Below, piece by piece: positions 14,775 to 16,906 of a stretch of DNA of 16,906 bases (its first letter is position 1; every line of letters begins with the position of its first letter). The DNA comes from Bacteroidales bacterium (GTDB lineage Bacteria > Bacteroidota > Bacteroidia > Bacteroidales > UBA10428): positions 1-16,906 of the forward strand of contig JAFGOZ010000449.1 of NCBI GenBank assembly GCA_016926235.1. Reading direction: 5' to 3'. Position numbers and translations under genes: made by a program. Under the pieces are notes generated by a model, which saw nothing but the letters and a program-made list of their open reading frames with translations, searched no databases and had not been told where the DNA came from.

Positions 14775-15281
14775 GTGCTCAATCCTAACCGCATATTCCG
14801 ATACACGCTGCTCTGCATTTTAGTGCTGGCAGCAATATCCTGCCGCTCTGGCCAATACCGGCAGGCATCGCAATACATTTACGTCACAAAAGTCATTGAC
14901 GGCGACACCTTTTGGGGAAACGATGCAGGACTGGATGAGGTCAGGGTCCGCCTGCTCGGGATTGACGCACCCGAATCGAGGAAAAGCAAGCACAAGGAAG
15001 TAGGGTATTATGGTAAGGAATCGGAAGAATACCTGAAGACCTTGCTGAGCGGCAAAAAGGTTAGACTGGAATATGACGTGGATAAATACGATCAGTATGG
15101 CCGCACCCTGGCATATGTATATTTAGAGGACGGCACCTTTGTCAATGCCGAACTCATTAAAAACGGATACGCGCGCGTCATGACCTTCCCGCCGAATGTG
15201 AAGCATGCCGATGAATTCATCACCCTTCAAAGAAAAGCCCGGAAAAACAAAGCGGGGATGTGGGCCCGGGATGTCGACTGA
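14775..15281 (+). CDS. Lipoprotein nuclease of the SNase/thermonuclease family
   Basis: A 168-residue protein with a GTG start at 14775. The signal sequence IFRYTLLCILVLAAISC ends in a lipobox with Cys23, so the enzyme is probably anchored to the outer or inner membrane as a lipoprotein. The nuclease fold is complete: DGDTFW (42-47, calcium-side Asp), Arg59 with Asp64 and Glu67 (RLLGIDAPES), and Arg110 in DKYDQYGRTLAYV. These match Arg35, Asp40, Glu43 and Arg87 of staphylococcal nuclease. The C-terminal GMWA ending is typical of the family. It should cut DNA or RNA with calcium, for scavenging or defence outside the cytoplasm. No ATG lies further upstream in frame. Its stop is two bases from the stop of the convergent ACT-domain gene. 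Confidence 0.88.
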   Translation: MLNPNRIFRYTLLCILVLAAISCRSGQYRQASQYIYVTKVIDGDTFWGNDAGLDEVRVRLLGIDAPESRKSKHKEVGYYGKESEEYLKTLLSGKKVRLEYDVDKYDQYGRTLAYVYLEDGTFVNAELIKNGYARVMTFPPNVKHADEFITLQRKARKNKAGMWARDVD

Positions 15282-15283
15282 CA

Positions 15284-15685
15284 TCATTGTTTCCTCTCCT
15301 GAAGTTTTTTCAATACCTCCATCGCCCTGTCACCGTCTTCCCTGGGTACAAATATGTGATCATGGTAAAATGCTGCCACAGCGTTGCAGCTGATGTTTTC
15401 ATCATTCAGCGCTTTGGATATGGCGGCCGTCAGACCGGTGGCCTCCAGTGATGAGTAAACATTGAGTGTGATCCAGGATGCGATGAAAGAATACGCTATA
15501 TGCTGTTTATCGGCAATTTCCCTGGGCAGGATCACCGACAGCCCTTCCTTCTCCCGAAAAGTGCAGATTGCTTCGGACAGATCCACTCCGGTTACTTCGG
15601 CCATGGTTAAGAATACATACTCGCCTTTCTGCAATTCGGGTTTCAGTGAGGCCAGCAGCGTGTTTAAATGGGTTTCTCCGTGCAT
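15284..15685 (-). CDS. ACT-domain protein (DUF2241/ACT_3-like)
   Basis: A 133-residue protein from the ATG at 15685 (MHGETHLNTLLASLKPEL). It has the layout of the small two-ACT-domain family. A first half, GEYVFLTM, leads to DLSEAICTFREKEGLSVIL. A second half, YSFIASWITLNVYSSLEATGLTAAISKAL, is followed by ISCNAVAAFYHDHIFVP and ends AMEVLKKLQ. ACT domains usually bind amino acids and regulate enzymes; the ligand is unknown. The frame is open to 15790, but those 35 residues (MQYARNHSGNGQF) have no family likeness, so the inner start is preferred. It is cytoplasmic. The stop faces the nuclease stop across two bases. Confidence 0.82.
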   Translation of the reverse strand: MHGETHLNTLLASLKPELQKGEYVFLTMAEVTGVDLSEAICTFREKEGLSVILPREIADKQHIAYSFIASWITLNVYSSLEATGLTAAISKALNDENISCNAVAAFYHDHIFVPREDGDRAMEVLKKLQERKQ

Positions 15686-15802
15686 GGTGTCAGGATTTGG
15701 TTCATGAGAATTGCAAATAAAGTCAAAGCTTTTATGATTCGAAGTTAATACAAATTGTCCATTACCGGAATGATTTCTCGCATATTGCATTCTTTGCCCG
15801 GT

Positions 15803-15819
15803 GAAGTTTTCTTAACTTC
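15803..15819. promoter_or_regulatory. Inverted repeat GAAGTT-N5-AACTTC in the divergent spacer
   Basis: Perfect 6-base arms (15803-15808, 15814-15819) lie between the ACT-domain gene and the PD40 lipoprotein gene. An overlapping TAACTTCG (15813-15820) is one base off the TAnnTTTG element, with TTTG at 15793-15796 at a shorter than normal spacing. It may be an operator or promoter for the rightward gene; weak. Confidence 0.3.
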
Positions 15820-15899
15820 GCCGTACCAACATTCTTTTTTACCAAAAGCAACCCAACAACACTGTATTTCATCTTACATCAGATCCGAAACCTTTTCCC

Positions 15900-16906
15900 A
15901 TGAATCTTCATAAACCGATCGTCCCATTAATGCTGTGTCTTCTGATCTCCGGAGGCTGTGAAGGACCTGACGACGGAATCGAAACAGACAATAACAATAC
16001 CAGGCCGGACGAAATTGTCTTCATCAAAACCCCTGCGATCGAATCCGATGCCAATACATCGATTATCGCCACAAGAAAAGACGCATCGGTCGAGATTTCC
16101 TACAGGTATTTTGATCCCGCCATCCTATACAAAATTCCCAGCCTCGATGTGCCTCCCGATCTTTACGAAGTGTACCTCTCGGCAGATTCGGGAAACACCT
16201 GGGAAATGATCAGAACCATCGAAGCATCCGGTGATGAAGGGAGCTTTACGATTGACGGGCTGGTCAACCATGAACTATATTACATTTACGTGAAGGAGAA
16301 AGCGCTGCTGACAGGAAAAACGGAAAATTCTAATGTGGCCCTGTTTGTCCCGTCCCCCTTCAAGCCAATGTATAACTTTATTGCGGAAGATCATTACGGA
16401 AATGACTTGTATTCATTCGGAGTGAATGGCAACAACAACAATATCGTTTATGCGACCAGGTATTTTGAGTATGAACCCGGTTATGCGGCTGCCTCTGTTT
16501 TTCTGGCCGGATCAGTCGGAAATCCCGAATTGATAGGCACTTCCTGCTATTTTCCTGATTTTTCCGGGGACGGATCGCAAATCGCTTATTCATCCGACAA
16601 AGGAGAGGTGTTCGACGGGATACTGATGCCCGAGCACCTTTTCATCTATGATGTGAATACGGCAACCGCAAATAGGGTGACTTCGGGGTATTCCGTCAAC
16701 AAATACCCTGCCCGGTCGACCGACAACGCAAAACTGGCATTTTCATCCTCACCATTGAGTGATCAGGCTTTAAGGATCTCGGTGTATGATACGGAAGACA
16801 AAACCATCCAAAAAGTCTCGGAGATCACCGGTTTGCCCGGGGATGTGCTGTCTTACAGCCAGGAAAGGCCTGCCTGGTCGGCCGACGGCAAATACATTTA
16901 CTATTC
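15900..16906 (+). CDS. Lipoprotein with FN3-like domain and PD40 (TolB-like) beta-propeller repeats, 3' end outside window
   Basis: The frame from the ATG at 15900 stays open to the right edge (335 codons and two bases). It starts MNLHKPIVPLMLCLLISGGC, a lipoprotein signal with Cys20 after SGG. Residues about 38-152 look like an FN3-type beta sandwich (YEVYLSADSGNTWEMIRTI, YYIYVKEKALLTG). From about 155 come propeller blades with the PD40 pattern: FPDFSGDGSQIAYSS, YPARSTDNAKLAFSS and RPAWSADGKYIYYS. The family sits on the cell surface or in the periplasm, where propellers act as binding platforms; there is no evidence for a catalytic role in the visible part. Nothing shows which partner it binds. 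Codon use is GC-rich like the other genes of this end. Confidence 0.85.
   Translation, partial: MNLHKPIVPLMLCLLISGGCEGPDDGIETDNNNTRPDEIVFIKTPAIESDANTSIIATRKDASVEISYRYFDPAILYKIPSLDVPPDLYEVYLSADSGNTWEMIRTIEASGDEGSFTIDGLVNHELYYIYVKEKALLTGKTENSNVALFVPSPFKPMYNFIAEDHYGNDLYSFGVNGNNNNIVYATRYFEYEPGYAAASVFLAGSVGNPELIGTSCYFPDFSGDGSQIAYSSDKGEVFDGILMPEHLFIYDVNTATANRVTSGYSVNKYPARSTDNAKLAFSSSPLSDQALRISVYDTEDKTIQKVSEITGLPGDVLSYSQERPAWSADGKYIYY

Noticed and set aside
15686..15790. Extended N-terminus of the ACT-domain protein
   Set aside because: The extra 35 residues show no family pattern, and the inner ATG matches where the family starts.

Overview
The window looks like chromosomal DNA of a Bacteroidota bacterium. 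The evidence is AT-rich coding with few clear Shine-Dalgarno sites, a TAnnTTTG-type -7 element, a PD40/TolB-like lipoprotein, a CrtI-type oxidoreductase and SiaB/SiaC-like proteins. This placement is inference from gene families and style; there is no rRNA or other marker to fix the genus.

Region 1 (1-2774, minus strand) reads as a run of integron-type gene cassettes with no integrase in view (a CALIN-like array). Two long imperfect hairpins (213-342 and 1992-2128) lie between three genes that all point the same way. The 9-10 base core at the start of each complete cassette is the exact inverted complement of the core at its own end (GTTGTGTGCC/GGCACACAAC, then GTTAGCAAC/GTTGCTAAC). This is expected if each cassette was once a circle closed at its own attC. 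The cassettes carry a secreted NTF2-like (DUF3828-like) protein, a secreted M28 zinc aminopeptidase and the start of a third secreted protein that runs off the left edge. A gene-free stretch (2775-3177) follows.

Region 2 (3178-9620) is the most interesting functional unit. SiaC-like and SiaB-like genes lie on the minus strand. Divergent from them is a tandem of an ABCG-type ABC transporter with extra N-terminal domains and a membrane-bound HAMP/coiled-coil/PP2C (SpoIIE, SiaA-like) phosphatase. In Pseudomonas the SiaA phosphatase and SiaB kinase set the phosphorylation of SiaC, which controls the diguanylate cyclase SiaD. Here no cyclase is present and the transporter takes its place in the cluster. 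The inference is a phospho-switch that gates export.

Region 3 (9621-16906) is clearly richer in G+C and looks like ordinary housekeeping chromosome. It holds a CrtI/CrtISO-like FAD oxidoreductase, a stand-alone HD hydrolase of the SpoT/MESH1 type, a class A penicillin-binding protein, a small orphan protein, a lipoprotein nuclease of the SNase family, an ACT-domain protein and the first 335 codons of a PD40-repeat lipoprotein cut by the right edge. The change of composition falls at the 9620/9621 junction, where two convergent genes meet with no spacer. Everything to its left may therefore be accessory DNA.
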